From positions 2,630,001-2,694,000 of the forward strand of contig NZ_CP059576.1 of the NCBI RefSeq assembly GCF_014109825.1: 64,000 nucleotides of DNA, written 5' to 3'. A program made the translations under genes and the position numbers. Position 1 is the first letter of the stretch; every line of letters begins with the position of its first letter. Below, piece after piece: positions 56,024 through 64,000 of the stretch. The stretch comes from Legionella sp. PC997. Lineage in GTDB: Bacteria > Pseudomonadota > Gammaproteobacteria > Legionellales > Legionellaceae. The notes under the pieces are model-generated. The model made no database searches. It saw only the letters and a program-made list of their open reading frames with translations, and was not told where the DNA came from.

Positions 56024-57790
56024 ATGAATAAAAAAGACATTTTATTAAGTAAATTTTTCCTAAATCTGATTAAGCCCTACAGTGCGTATGTTATCGGATT
56101 ATTATTTACCGCCGTGTATTGGGGAATTAACAACACGCTTTCACCCTATGTGTTAAAACTTATCATTGATAAGGTTGCCGCATTCTCAGGGGATAAATCC
56201 GCTGTATTGAGTGCGATAAAACCCTATATAACCGTATATATTACTCTATGGATCCTGATTGCCATTGATATGCGTCTTTCAGACTGGTTCCGATTAAAAT
56301 TATTTCCCTATATACGTTATGACTTGATAAATAACATGTTTGCCTATTTGAATCAGCATTCACATCGTTTTTTTCAAAATAACTTTGCAGGCAGTTTGTC
56401 CAATAAAATCTCTGATATGACTGCAGGGACTATAGCAATTTTTACCACGATTGATGATGCAGCAGCCCAAGTTGTCGGGCTCATCATCGCAATCATCAGC
56501 CTACTCCTGGTACATCCTGTATTCGCCTTCATATTATTTATCTGGGCGATTGTGTTTTTGGGAATCGCAATGATTTATTTCAAACCTGTACAGGATCTGT
56601 CAAATCTATTTGCCACCAGCAAAACAACACTAGTAGGAAAAATGGTTGATAGCATAAGCAACATCACCAATTTACGATTGTTCTCCAGATCGGCTTTTGA
56701 AAATCAATTAATTCGAAATTCTGCCCAAGATACCACAAATAAAGATCAGACCATGCAAAGGACTATTTTGAAAATGCGCTCCTATTGGGACATAAGTATT
56801 ATCGTGCTGATTGCCACTAATTTATACGTCCTGGTAGATATGTACAGTAAAAATCAAGTCTCAATCGGTGATTTTAGTTTTATTATCTCCTTGTCAATCA
56901 GCATTTTTTATAATTTATGGTATCTCGCCAGTCAATTTGTGTTGTTTGCGGAGGAGTTGGGTAAATGCAGACAAGCCCTAACCTTGATTTCAGAGCCACA
57001 TGAAATTACCGATAAATCCGATGCACAACAACTTACCGTAACTCAAGGTAGAATTGAATTTAAAAATGTGAGCTTTCACTATGATGAAGGCGCCCATCTT
57101 TTTAAAAACAAATCCGTGGTGATTGAGCCCGGCCAGAAAATTGGTCTTGTTGGCTTATCTGGTTCAGGAAAAAGTACTTTTGTTAATCTGATTCTTCGTT
57201 TGTTTGATGTGGAATCAGGACAAATTTTGATTGATGGAACAAATATTCGCGACGTTACCCAAGAATCATTGCGCGAAAACATTGCGATGATTCCGCAGGA
57301 TGTGACTTTATTTCATCGCACGCTCATGGAAAATATTCGTTATGGTCGCATTGATGCAACGAATGCAGAAGTCATAGCGGCATCCAAAAAGGCACATTGT
57401 CATGAATTTATTTCCTTACTTCCTGAAAAATACAATGCGTTAGTGGGTGAACGCGGAATTAAATTATCAGGGGGGCAACGCCAGCGAATCGCAATTGCTA
57501 GAGCGATGCTAAAAAATGCACCCATTTTAATTCTGGATGAAGCAACTTCTGCTCTAGATTCATTGACTGAGAAATTGATTCAGGATGGCTTGCATCTGTT
57601 AATGCAAAACAGAACCACTATTGTGATTGCGCACCGCCTCTCTACCTTATCGGAAATGGATCGAATTCTGGTCTTTGATAAAGGTCGAATTATTGAAGAT
57701 GGTTCGCATGAGGAACTGATTAAGATACCAAGTCATTACAGTCACATGTGGCAAATGCAAGCTGGAGGATTTTTGCCAGATAAGATGTAA
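56024..57790 (+). CDS. ABC exporter (half-transporter with fused membrane and ATPase domains)
   Basis: A 588-residue MsbA-type protein. N-terminal six-helix membrane domain (first helices at VIGLLFTAVYWGINNTLSPYVLKLIIDKV and VYITLWILIAIDM), C-terminal ATPase with Walker A GLSGSGKST, Q-loop MIPQDV, signature LSGGQRQR, Walker B ILILDEATSALD. It functions as a homodimer pumping lipids or drugs outward. It starts 22 bases after the ABC-F gene, so both are probably co-transcribed from the promoter at 54404, giving a ribosome protector and an exporter in one unit. Substrate unknown. Confidence 0.9.
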   Translation: MNKKDILLSKFFLNLIKPYSAYVIGLLFTAVYWGINNTLSPYVLKLIIDKVAAFSGDKSAVLSAIKPYITVYITLWILIAIDMRLSDWFRLKLFPYIRYDLINNMFAYLNQHSHRFFQNNFAGSLSNKISDMTAGTIAIFTTIDDAAAQVVGLIIAIISLLLVHPVFAFILFIWAIVFLGIAMIYFKPVQDLSNLFATSKTTLVGKMVDSISNITNLRLFSRSAFENQLIRNSAQDTTNKDQTMQRTILKMRSYWDISIIVLIATNLYVLVDMYSKNQVSIGDFSFIISLSISIFYNLWYLASQFVLFAEELGKCRQALTLISEPHEITDKSDAQQLTVTQGRIEFKNVSFHYDEGAHLFKNKSVVIEPGQKIGLVGLSGSGKSTFVNLILRLFDVESGQILIDGTNIRDVTQESLRENIAMIPQDVTLFHRTLMENIRYGRIDATNAEVIAASKKAHCHEFISLLPEKYNALVGERGIKLSGGQRQRIAIARAMLKNAPILILDEATSALDSLTEKLIQDGLHLLMQNRTTIVIAHRLSTLSEMDRILVFDKGRIIEDGSHEELIKIPSHYSHMWQMQAGGFLPDKM

Positions 57791-57956
57791 ACAGTGACAG
57801 TAATAGTTGTAAGGTGGATTCTGTCTCAGAAATCCCTAAACCGGTTTTATTGCACTGAGACTACAATAAAGAATAAAACTCGATAAATGGAATTGGAGTG
57901 CACTAATTATGGATTGGAATAATCGAAGCAATCACATTAGGAACTATATACCTCGA

Positions 57957-58020
57957 TCCCGCGGACAAGCTGCGGGACGTTGGGAGAGGCGGGATAGCTC
58001 GGGACAGGTTCGGAACCGAG
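57957..58020. repeat. GC-rich hairpin repeat after the exporter gene
   Basis: TCCCGC (57957-57962) pairs with GCGGGA (57972-57977), and CTCGG (57998-58002) with CCGAG (58016-58020). The block is clearly GC-richer than its surroundings and resembles dispersed intergenic repeats; the 290 bases between the exporter and the next gene hold nothing else I recognise. Confidence 0.4.
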
Positions 58021-58083
58021 CTGGAATGGTTTTCCACGAAGGGTAAAAAATACCAGCCCTGCCCCACTCCGATAATTATGTGT

Positions 58084-58557
58084 TTAAATTGCAACGGGTT
58101 CACTAACTGCAGATTTACTTCGTTCATGCTGCAAGAACAGTTCAGCAAGCGCATCTGGGGAGGCATCTTTTTTAGCATCAATCGCTTTTTCATTCCATTT
58201 AGGAATACGAACTGATTTAAAGAAATTATCTTCAGCTTGTTCAAAGCGTTTATCAAAATGGACTGTATAGAGCTTGCCAAATCCAGAGATTTCTCCTTTT
58301 TCATTAGTCTCTAACTCGACAATGGCTTTTTGAGTTGCAGTTTTGGCTTCTAATTTTGAACCCTTTACTCCCTCTTCCAAGAGCTTTTTTGCTTCTTCAA
58401 GCGTTTCTGAAAAAACGACTTCATGACCTAATGAATAGCCACAAACATGTTCATAAGCCATTGCGTGAAAGGGTGAAACTAAATAAGAGGTCAAATCGGT
58501 AAAATTATCCCCTACCTTGGTGTATGCAGGACTAACTATTGCGTATATTTTGCTCAT
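58084..58557 (-). CDS. Hypothetical 157-residue protein, related to the C-terminal part of the F-box protein
   Basis: A soluble protein with ribosome site AGGGA before the ATG. The stretch VVFSETLEEAKKLLEEGVKG...KAIVELET (residues 48-83) aligns with LFKDKEEASKYLDKKVVGTELE...LAVVQVKK in the F-box protein 400 bases to the right, so the two share a domain. No signal peptide. Tail rich in Ala/Ser and basic. Function unknown; an effector or a host-interacting adaptor is possible by association. Confidence 0.6.
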   Translation of the reverse strand: MSKIYAIVSPAYTKVGDNFTDLTSYLVSPFHAMAYEHVCGYSLGHEVVFSETLEEAKKLLEEGVKGSKLEAKTATQKAIVELETNEKGEISGFGKLYTVHFDKRFEQAEDNFFKSVRIPKWNEKAIDAKKDASPDALAELFLQHERSKSAVSEPVAI

Positions 58558-58937
58558 TTTATTCCCTAAAATTTAAAATATATAAAAATAAAAGTCTGGT
58601 TGAATTGACTTATTCTCCATAAATGCGTAGAAAAAACCGTTGCAACGTCTAAAAATTCCGATGTTAAATTGACAAGTATTTATAGCCTGCATCAAGCTTT
58701 AATCCAAATTACAAATACTTGTCAATTCAGCATTGAAAAAAACATTTGCAGTAAAAGTAACCAGTTTTTTCGGATTAAATATTATCACATTTGTTTTTTT
58801 TGTATATAAGATTACTGCTATCTGTTGGCATAATTCCAACATTGGAAGATTGGACATAATCCACAGTGCGGATGAAATTTTTCAGTAAATGCGCCACATA
58901 GCACGGGTCTTGGTTAATACAAGACCCCGACTATAAC
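58558..58937. other. 380-base intergenic region containing an inverted repeat
   Basis: No gene seen. The left arm AATTGACAAGTATTT (58667-58681) and right arm AAATACTTGTCAATT (58713-58727) form a perfect 15-base inverted repeat, extending to about 22 bases with mismatches, 31 bases apart. It could be a remnant of a mobile element or a regulatory structure. The remainder is AT-rich with no recognisable promoter for the left gene beyond a TATATT-type minus-10. Confidence 0.5.
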
Positions 58938-59507
58938 TTAACTTACAAAGGTGAGTTTATCTTTGATTTCTTTAGAGCTTGTGACCGTCAATGCATTACT
59001 TGTATCTTTCATGACCTTAAATAAGGTATTAGGTTTCTTAACCTGCACAACTGCAAGATAAGGCTTGCTCTCGGCAATATTTTCTAGCTCGGTCCCAACC
59101 ACTTTTTTATCAAGATACTTTGACGCCTCTTCTTTATCCTTAAATAGGGTCAAGTTAGACTGGAATGATTTTTTAATTGTTTTAGTACTTGGAGTGATGC
59201 GGCGAACATTGGAGGATTTGTACTTAACACATTGTACGTTTTGACCGACTGCAAACAGTCCTTGTACATCTTCATTTACAATACCCAATTTTTTGGAAAT
59301 TTTTTCATCTTTTAACAGCAGGTTCACTTTTTCTAAGTGCTCCTGGGAAAGGTTACGTAAATTCAGTACTGATTTTAAATCGAGATAGGATACTAATATT
59401 TTCAGGACTTCATCCGGTAAAATGGCTAATAAACCATTTAATTTCACTTTTTCCATCGGTTTATTTTTTGATTTCACCAACTTACTCAGCACGTCAATTA
59501 ATTTCAT
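58938..59507 (-). CDS. F-box protein, putative Dot/Icm effector
   Basis: A 189-residue protein from ATG 59507 (GTG 59513 lies two codons upstream). Residues 28-70 match an F-box: LAILPDEVLKILVSYLDLKSVLNLRNLSQEHLEK. F-boxes bind SKP1 in the host SCF ubiquitin ligase, which bacteria lack, so a role inside the host is expected. The C-terminal part carries a domain shared with the neighbour at 58084. The upstream region has a PmrA-type box with a TATAAT at the same spacing as two other putative effectors. Known Legionella F-box effectors such as AnkB set the precedent; the target here is unknown. Confidence 0.78.
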   Translation of the reverse strand: MKLIDVLSKLVKSKNKPMEKVKLNGLLAILPDEVLKILVSYLDLKSVLNLRNLSQEHLEKVNLLLKDEKISKKLGIVNEDVQGLFAVGQNVQCVKYKSSNVRRITPSTKTIKKSFQSNLTLFKDKEEASKYLDKKVVGTELENIAESKPYLAVVQVKKPNTLFKVMKDTSNALTVTSSKEIKDKLTFVS

Positions 59508-59513
59508 GTTCAC

Positions 59514-59939
59514 CTCGTAATGTACAAAATAAGTACAATTATATCAAAATTAAATTAAGTTATTATTAAGCAAGTAAAATTGGATTCCAGGACAAAAATT
59601 ACGTTACTTAATATTGCCTTAAGAAAATTTAATTAAAATACACTTAATCATTATTCAAATATTCATCAGATAATTGTTGCGTGTCTGTACTGAATGGAGG
59701 ACTGGTAAAACTTATTAACTAAATCAATAGCAGATTTTTATGTTGAGATAGATATTTAAGTGAATCAGTGCTTTTTTTTTGTATCGGCTACTCCGAAATA
59801 GCAGTTGCATAAAACCCATAGATACCTACCAATGGCTTCCACTTCCTATTAGCAACTATACGTTGCCATTAGCACTGAGAAACCATAAATCTCATCTCAA
59901 TTTAATATTTAACCGAATAATTTTTATAAAGGTATTAAA
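59514..59939. other. 426-base intergenic region with divergent promoters
   Basis: No further gene seen; a frame at 59779-60048 is an artefact overlapping the next gene. The region contains the PmrA-type box for the minus-strand F-box gene near its left end and is otherwise AT-rich. The HAD-like gene to the right has AAAGG at its ribosome site but no clear PmrA-type box. Confidence 0.5.
59538..59569 (-). promoter_or_regulatory. PmrA-type box and minus-10 of the F-box gene
   Basis: On the minus strand: TTAAT (59569-59565) and TTAAT (59558-59554), 11 bases apart and each preceded by C, then ten bases, then TATAAT (59543-59538). The ATG at 59507 follows after about 25 bases of leader. Same layout as two other boxes. 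Confidence 0.72.
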
Positions 59940-61349
59940 ATGGCTATACGTTATTTATCGTTTGATTTTGATGGATGTTTATTTAATTCAAATTATGTTA
60001 AAGCAGACCATGGTGGATTTACAAAACATCTTGGGGATGCTGTGCTAATCCACAACAGAGCTTTCCTCGATCAAATTAAACTCGAAAACGCTGATTTTGA
60101 TGAGGTTTATGCGTTGATTGGCTCCAATAGACAATCCTATGAGTTGGATTACGCCAATATGGGCAGTCGAACCACATTTAAAGGGTCATGTGTTCCTGCG
60201 ATTAAAACCATATGTGAAGATTTGGATGTTAAGTTTAATCCATTTCTTATTGCTGATGTGACAGCAAATCTTCCTCATGGAACTTCCTATAATTTAATTA
60301 TGCAAGAAATTAAGGACAACTCCTATTTTGAGGATCCTAAGCAAAGCCATGCTACCTGTGATATGGATGACACCAAAAGAAGCCTTCTATTTGCTCAGGT
60401 TCAAAACGCAGCTGCAAAACATCCTCAAGAAGAAATTATTTTTGATTTTTTTGATGACCGAGATGATATTTTATATGGATTGTCTGATCTTTTTAAGAAC
60501 CACCCCCATTTGCTTCCTAAAAATGTAACTTTACGCCTTAATAAATACACAGGGGCAGATGTTAATCTCTTAACCTCACTCAAGGGAACAGGAGAGCTTT
60601 ATTCAGATTATTGCGAGCATGTAATTAACATGTTAGAGGCGAGTAGTAATTGGAATGTATTCGATGAATATTTAGCAAAAATACAAACTGGAGTCGGCGA
60701 AACATCTTCCATAGACGTTACAGAGGTAACAGCAGAAAATCATTCTAACATCACTGAACTCGCTGAACCTTTAGCATCAGTTGGACCAGAAATGGCCACC
60801 GTTGAATTTACGGAAACCATTGACGAAACCGAAGAACTACCTAAAGAAAAAGAAGCCACTGAGATGACCTCTGTAGACTACCTGGATACATACGACCTTT
60901 TGGAGAAGTATCTGGAAGGAGCCGAGACAGATTCTTATGATTCTATTAGTGATACTTCCGAGTCTACCTCAGATGACAGCGATATTGAGTTTGACATAGA
61001 AAATGGCTCAGAAAAAGAAACTGAAGCGCAATCTTATGCTTTAGGTGATCTCTCTTTTGATGACTCAAATAAAGAGAACAGTCCTGAGTTGGTTGAAGCT
61101 CATAGTATAGAAAATCACGCCGGTATAGGTAAACCAATTGTTGCGGCTGAAACTGCCACGAGTCATTCGAATTCAGCAATCGAACAAGCGGGAACGAGCG
61201 CGATTAGGACACAGGAGTTAAATCTAAATCCAGCAAGTAATCCTGGACGTAATCAGTATGCTTTTCATAAGCCAGCCCAAATCAATAGAGCGCCAATGAA
61301 GCTGCCCACAGACAATTTGTGCAATTCCAGTTCTTGCTTAGTATCTTAA
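59940..61349 (+). CDS. HAD-like phosphatase-type protein with long acidic C-terminal tail
   Basis: A 469-residue protein. Residues 5-230 resemble a HAD-superfamily fold: the first motif FDFDGCLFN has D9 and D11, and a later FDFFDDRDDI carries acidic residues positioned like motif IV. The remaining 230 residues are rich in Glu, Asp, Ser and Thr (EETEELPKEKEATE, SDTSESTSDDSDIEFDIENGSEKETE) and look disordered, ending in NLCNSSSCLVS. The acidic tail is reminiscent of translocated Legionella proteins with eukaryote-like behaviour. No signal peptide. Substrate and role unknown; effector status is inferred from the neighbourhood and composition. Confidence 0.65.
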   Translation: MAIRYLSFDFDGCLFNSNYVKADHGGFTKHLGDAVLIHNRAFLDQIKLENADFDEVYALIGSNRQSYELDYANMGSRTTFKGSCVPAIKTICEDLDVKFNPFLIADVTANLPHGTSYNLIMQEIKDNSYFEDPKQSHATCDMDDTKRSLLFAQVQNAAAKHPQEEIIFDFFDDRDDILYGLSDLFKNHPHLLPKNVTLRLNKYTGADVNLLTSLKGTGELYSDYCEHVINMLEASSNWNVFDEYLAKIQTGVGETSSIDVTEVTAENHSNITELAEPLASVGPEMATVEFTETIDETEELPKEKEATEMTSVDYLDTYDLLEKYLEGAETDSYDSISDTSESTSDDSDIEFDIENGSEKETEAQSYALGDLSFDDSNKENSPELVEAHSIENHAGIGKPIVAAETATSHSNSAIEQAGTSAIRTQELNLNPASNPGRNQYAFHKPAQINRAPMKLPTDNLCNSSSCLVS

Positions 61350-61674
61350 GAGTTAATGGCTCATCTTTCTTAATGATGTTTCACGTTATGGTGAAACATC
61401 ATTAATTCTCTTGGCAAATCTCAAACGGAAAAAACCAATATTAAAACTACTGGATATACGCCGGCTTACCCATGATATAAGTTGCTTTACCTAAAGCCAC
61501 AACAATTTAAAAAAATTACTTACTTTTATTTTTGGATCCACATTACTTTAAAAAATACCAACCAAAACAATGAGCATGGAGAGTAATTTTCATTCACTCA
61601 TCTATACTCAAAATAACCCAGTCATATTTTTATTTGCAGGATGCAATCTGGGCTGACAAAAAAGGAGTTTTTTT
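61350..61674. other. 325-base intergenic region
   Basis: Holds the hairpin at 61372-61403 near the left end, then AT-rich sequence. AAAAAAGGAG precedes the next gene as ribosome site. No other gene or element recognised. Confidence 0.4.
61372..61403 (+). terminator. Perfect 13-base hairpin after the HAD-like gene
   Basis: AATGATGTTTCAC (61372-61384) pairs with GTGAAACATCATT (61391-61403) around a 6-base loop. It is 23 bases after the stop codon; the T-run is weak, so it could also be a transcript stabiliser. Confidence 0.55.
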
Positions 61675-62577
61675 ATGAAACTTAATTACTTGGTTGCCCC
61701 GCTCATCTTAGTACCACTTTGTGTCTTCAGCCAAACTCATGATGATGTTACCACGTTAACCATTTCACAAAATCCGGAGAATAAAAACAGTCAAGTTCTC
61801 ACCTACTCTAATGAGGCAGATAATTTAAAACAAAATAAGTCGTTCACTCGCAGCATGGATTATCCAACGCAAATTATTCGTATGGAAAAAAATATAGAAA
61901 ATCAGCAACTCTCCTGCGATGAGGTGAATAATCAAATTGATAAAATCTTAGTACAACATATAGTGAATGAACAATTTACTTATGCTATTTATATTAGTTG
62001 TTATTATAACCCACAAACCAAATTGGCGACCCAATTTGTTATCAGCAGTTATTTTGATCCGTTAAGTGATGAAGCCATTGCTTATTTAGAATCCTACCTC
62101 AACAAATACAATGGTACTAATTTGTTAGGAACACAATATACGATTGAGTCTGCAAAAGGTCTCATCATTTCCTTAGATATTGCTGCAGGAATGAAAAAAA
62201 AACCCAACAGACCTCCTTTTACAGAATATAGAAAAGACCATAGTAACTTTTTTTTCAAAAGCAACTATGAAATGAAAAACAAGCTGTTTGGTGATATTTA
62301 TCAAAACTTCTTCACTCAAGACCCAGATAAAATACTTCCTTTTCTAGATAAATGGATTTCTTCTCACGCCAGCTCCTTTTATAAAGCGGTCTTAAGAGAT
62401 TCGAATTATGTTGAATTACAACCTGAAAAAATTTTCCTCATGGAAAATGACGAAATATTTGTATCGAACTTTAAACAATATTTTGCACATTTCTGCGAGC
62501 CCTATGAAAATCATAGATGCTTGAATCCAGCAGGAAAAATTAACAATGAGGATAACGACTCCACAGTAGCTTCTTAA
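61675..62577 (+). CDS. Secreted hypothetical protein
   Basis: A 300-residue protein with a signal peptide (MKLNYLVAPLILVPLCVFS, cleavage near residue 20). The mature protein is acidic to neutral, with conserved-looking cysteines (SCDEV, YISCYYN, FCEPY, RCLNP). A C-terminal helical segment of Lys/Asn/Asp-rich residues follows. No family recognised; periplasmic or exported. AAAAAAGGAG before the ATG is a strong ribosome site. Confidence 0.65.
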   Translation: MKLNYLVAPLILVPLCVFSQTHDDVTTLTISQNPENKNSQVLTYSNEADNLKQNKSFTRSMDYPTQIIRMEKNIENQQLSCDEVNNQIDKILVQHIVNEQFTYAIYISCYYNPQTKLATQFVISSYFDPLSDEAIAYLESYLNKYNGTNLLGTQYTIESAKGLIISLDIAAGMKKKPNRPPFTEYRKDHSNFFFKSNYEMKNKLFGDIYQNFFTQDPDKILPFLDKWISSHASSFYKAVLRDSNYVELQPEKIFLMENDEIFVSNFKQYFAHFCEPYENHRCLNPAGKINNEDNDSTVAS

Positions 62578-62585
62578 ATTATGAA

Positions 62586-62603
62586 CCCGGGTTACAACCC
62601 GGG
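62586..62603. terminator. Hairpin between convergent genes
   Basis: CCCGGGTT (62586-62593) pairs with AACCCGGG (62596-62603). It lies just after the secreted protein's stop and before the converging symporter gene's stop at 62633. Confidence 0.45.
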
Positions 62604-62632
62604 CTCCTTATGCTACCCAAGTGACAATAATT

Positions 62633-63907
62633 TTAACCCAACTCAGGTTCATATGGAGATACTTTTCTGGGTTTTAACTCACCCTGTTCTTCGGCAATTG
62701 CTTTATCATTCACAATTTTGGTCACACATGCATCAGACCAAACATTTAACGCAGTTTCCAGCATATCAATTAAACCATAAAAAGGTAAGATAACACCCAT
62801 AAGGACAATAGGAACATTCATACTCGATAGTAAACTAACGCTCAGAAAGAAACATCCCATGGGTACACCGGCATTACCGATGGCCGCTACTGTAGCAACG
62901 AATATCCATAAAACCATAGTGCCATAAGAAATGGGCATACCATGACTCTGCATTAAATAAATTACCGTAGCAAAAATAAAGGCGGCGCATCCGTTCATAT
63001 TAATACTAGTGCATAAAGGTAAAACAAAACGGCTTACTGAGGGCTTTACTTGCAAATTATTTTCTATAGTATTCATGGTGACCGGCAAGGTCCCTACTGA
63101 GGACTTAGAGAAAAATGCTACTGATAATGCAGGAAGCATAGAACGCATTGCTGCAAATGGCTTCACCTTATTCGTTTTTAACCACAGAGGTAATATTACA
63201 AAACCTTGAATGAGGTTTGCTAAAACAACAATCAATAAATACTCACCTATCCCTTTAATATCCATTCCTGAGCGCAACTGTACAACTGTGGAAGTAATAA
63301 AACCAAATAATCCCAATGGAATAATGGTGATAATCCAACGAGTCATTACCAAAAACATCCCATGAGCACCACGGAAGAATCGCGTAATCGTTTCCCGAGA
63401 CTCCTCCTCAGGAATTTGACGCACTGCAATACCGATAATAATACTTAAGAACAGTACTCCTATTACTTGCTGTTCGAGAAAAGGAGATAATAAATTGGTA
63501 GGAATAATATTTGCCAAATATCCTAAGTAACCCAAACTACTTGCTGATTTGACTGTTTGCGTATCCAAATTAACCTGGACAGTGCTGGGTTGGATTAAAA
63601 TATAAAGCAAGCAACTAATCATGGCAGCCACTATAGTCGTAGAAAAAGTATACTTAAGTGTTCGCTGCCAAATTTTCTTCATGAATCCATCGGTCTTGTA
63701 ATTGGCTAGAGTTACAATGATAGAAAGAGAAATAATAGGCAAGCTAATGCATTTAAACAGCTTAATAAATAAATCAGAAATTAATAATCCTACCTCTTTT
63801 AAAACAACGATATTGGACATCCCGCTAAAGATACCTAAACCAATCATTAATGCATAAAGCACAGGAGTGCTGAGGAGGAGTTTTTTTTGATGATGTGCTG
63901 CACACAT
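62633..63907 (-). CDS. Dicarboxylate/amino acid:cation symporter (DAACS family)
   Basis: A 424-residue inner membrane protein with eight or more hydrophobic segments. Family features are the serine-rich hairpin FFSKSSVGTLPVTMNTIE and the substrate-binding INMNGCAAFIFATVIYLMQ (usual NMDG is NMNG), with GNAGVPMGC near the end. It takes up glutamate, aspartate, serine or C4-dicarboxylates with Na+ or H+. AAGGAT before the ATG is a good ribosome site. Single gene, convergent with the secreted protein gene. Confidence 0.88.
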   Translation of the reverse strand: MCAAHHQKKLLLSTPVLYALMIGLGIFSGMSNIVVLKEVGLLISDLFIKLFKCISLPIISLSIIVTLANYKTDGFMKKIWQRTLKYTFSTTIVAAMISCLLYILIQPSTVQVNLDTQTVKSASSLGYLGYLANIIPTNLLSPFLEQQVIGVLFLSIIIGIAVRQIPEEESRETITRFFRGAHGMFLVMTRWIITIIPLGLFGFITSTVVQLRSGMDIKGIGEYLLIVVLANLIQGFVILPLWLKTNKVKPFAAMRSMLPALSVAFFSKSSVGTLPVTMNTIENNLQVKPSVSRFVLPLCTSINMNGCAAFIFATVIYLMQSHGMPISYGTMVLWIFVATVAAIGNAGVPMGCFFLSVSLLSSMNVPIVLMGVILPFYGLIDMLETALNVWSDACVTKIVNDKAIAEEQGELKPRKVSPYEPELG

Positions 63908-64000
63908 GTTAATAATCCTTAAAAATCAATAAAGTAAAAAATGAAAAGATTAAATTAACAGCAACAACAAGAAACGAGTTTGAAGTAAGCAAGAGTTGAG

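Noticed and set aside
57903-58304. Open frame of 133 residues on the minus strand
   Set aside because: Runs through the GC-rich repeat and overlaps the better supported gene at 58084-58557 in another frame.
59620-59660. TTAAG/TTAAT repeats upstream of the HAD-like gene
   Set aside because: The period is ten bases, not eleven, and the gene lies 280 bases away.
59779-60048. Open frame of 89 residues on the plus strand
   Set aside because: Overlaps the start of the HAD-like gene in another frame and has no ribosome site.
1-64000. CRISPR arrays, tRNA or rRNA genes, insertion sequences, phage genes
   Set aside because: Looked for by eye; none recognised. Small RNAs cannot be excluded without a covariance-model search.

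Overview
The window reads as a chromosomal segment of a Legionella species. The DNA is AT-rich. It mixes metabolic genes with the factors expected of an intracellular amoeba parasite: a sphingosine-1-phosphate lyase of the LegS2/LpSpl type, a ChiA-like chitinase, and several proteins with eukaryote-like or toxin-like domains (calpain protease, ADP-ribosyltransferase folds, zeta-toxin-like kinase, F-box). Three of these genes carry promoter-proximal direct repeats matching the Legionella PmrA box. Assignment to the genus comes from recognising protein families; no rRNA, tRNA, CRISPR array, transposase or phage gene was seen.

Layout. 1-2.8 kb: minus-strand pair of a ThiF-nitroreductase fusion (cut by the window edge) and a GNAT-like acyltransferase. 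3-5 kb: three orphan proteins. 5-8.6 kb: AmpG-like transporter overlapping a LuxR-type regulator, then a secreted GH18 chitinase. 8.7-12.1 kb: metal P1B-ATPase, a small protein, SixA and a universal stress protein, with palindromes at their promoters. 12.3-17.6 kb: a 1398-residue putative effector (ADP-ribosyltransferase-like plus zeta-kinase-like) and two small proteins. 17.6-20.8 kb: lipase, secreted and membrane proteins, bestrophin. 20.9-30 kb: sphingosine-1-phosphate lyase, GDSL lipase with FadL porin, acyl-CoA dehydrogenase, ChiA-like chitinase. 30-41.1 kb: a complete [NiFe] hydrogenase locus of group 3b type (nickel permease, hypABFCDE, four structural subunits, maturation protease), all on the plus strand. 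41.3-45.2 kb: ADP-ribosyltransferase-like and calpain-like putative effectors. 45.4-53.3 kb: mostly housekeeping or metabolic genes (SDR, GNAT, ArsC, PHA synthase, cytochrome c, UDG), plus a shikimate-kinase-like/LuxR fusion and an orphan 462-residue protein. 53.5-57.8 kb: LicD protein, then an ABC-F protein with an attenuator-like leader and an ABC exporter. 58-61.4 kb: two related small proteins, one with an F-box, and a HAD-like protein with an acidic tail. 61.7-63.9 kb: a secreted protein and a dicarboxylate/amino-acid symporter.

How it works together. The hydrogenase locus is self-contained: it imports nickel, builds the NiFe(CN)2CO centre, and makes a soluble NAD(P)-linked hydrogenase. 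The putative effectors are scattered singly. Three share an identical promoter architecture (TTAAT-N6-TTAAT-N10-minus 10), suggesting common control with Dot/Icm substrates. The most novel items are the ADP-ribosyltransferase/zeta-kinase protein, the calpain-like protein, the shikimate-kinase/LuxR fusion, and the leader of the ABC-F gene, which looks like translational attenuation.
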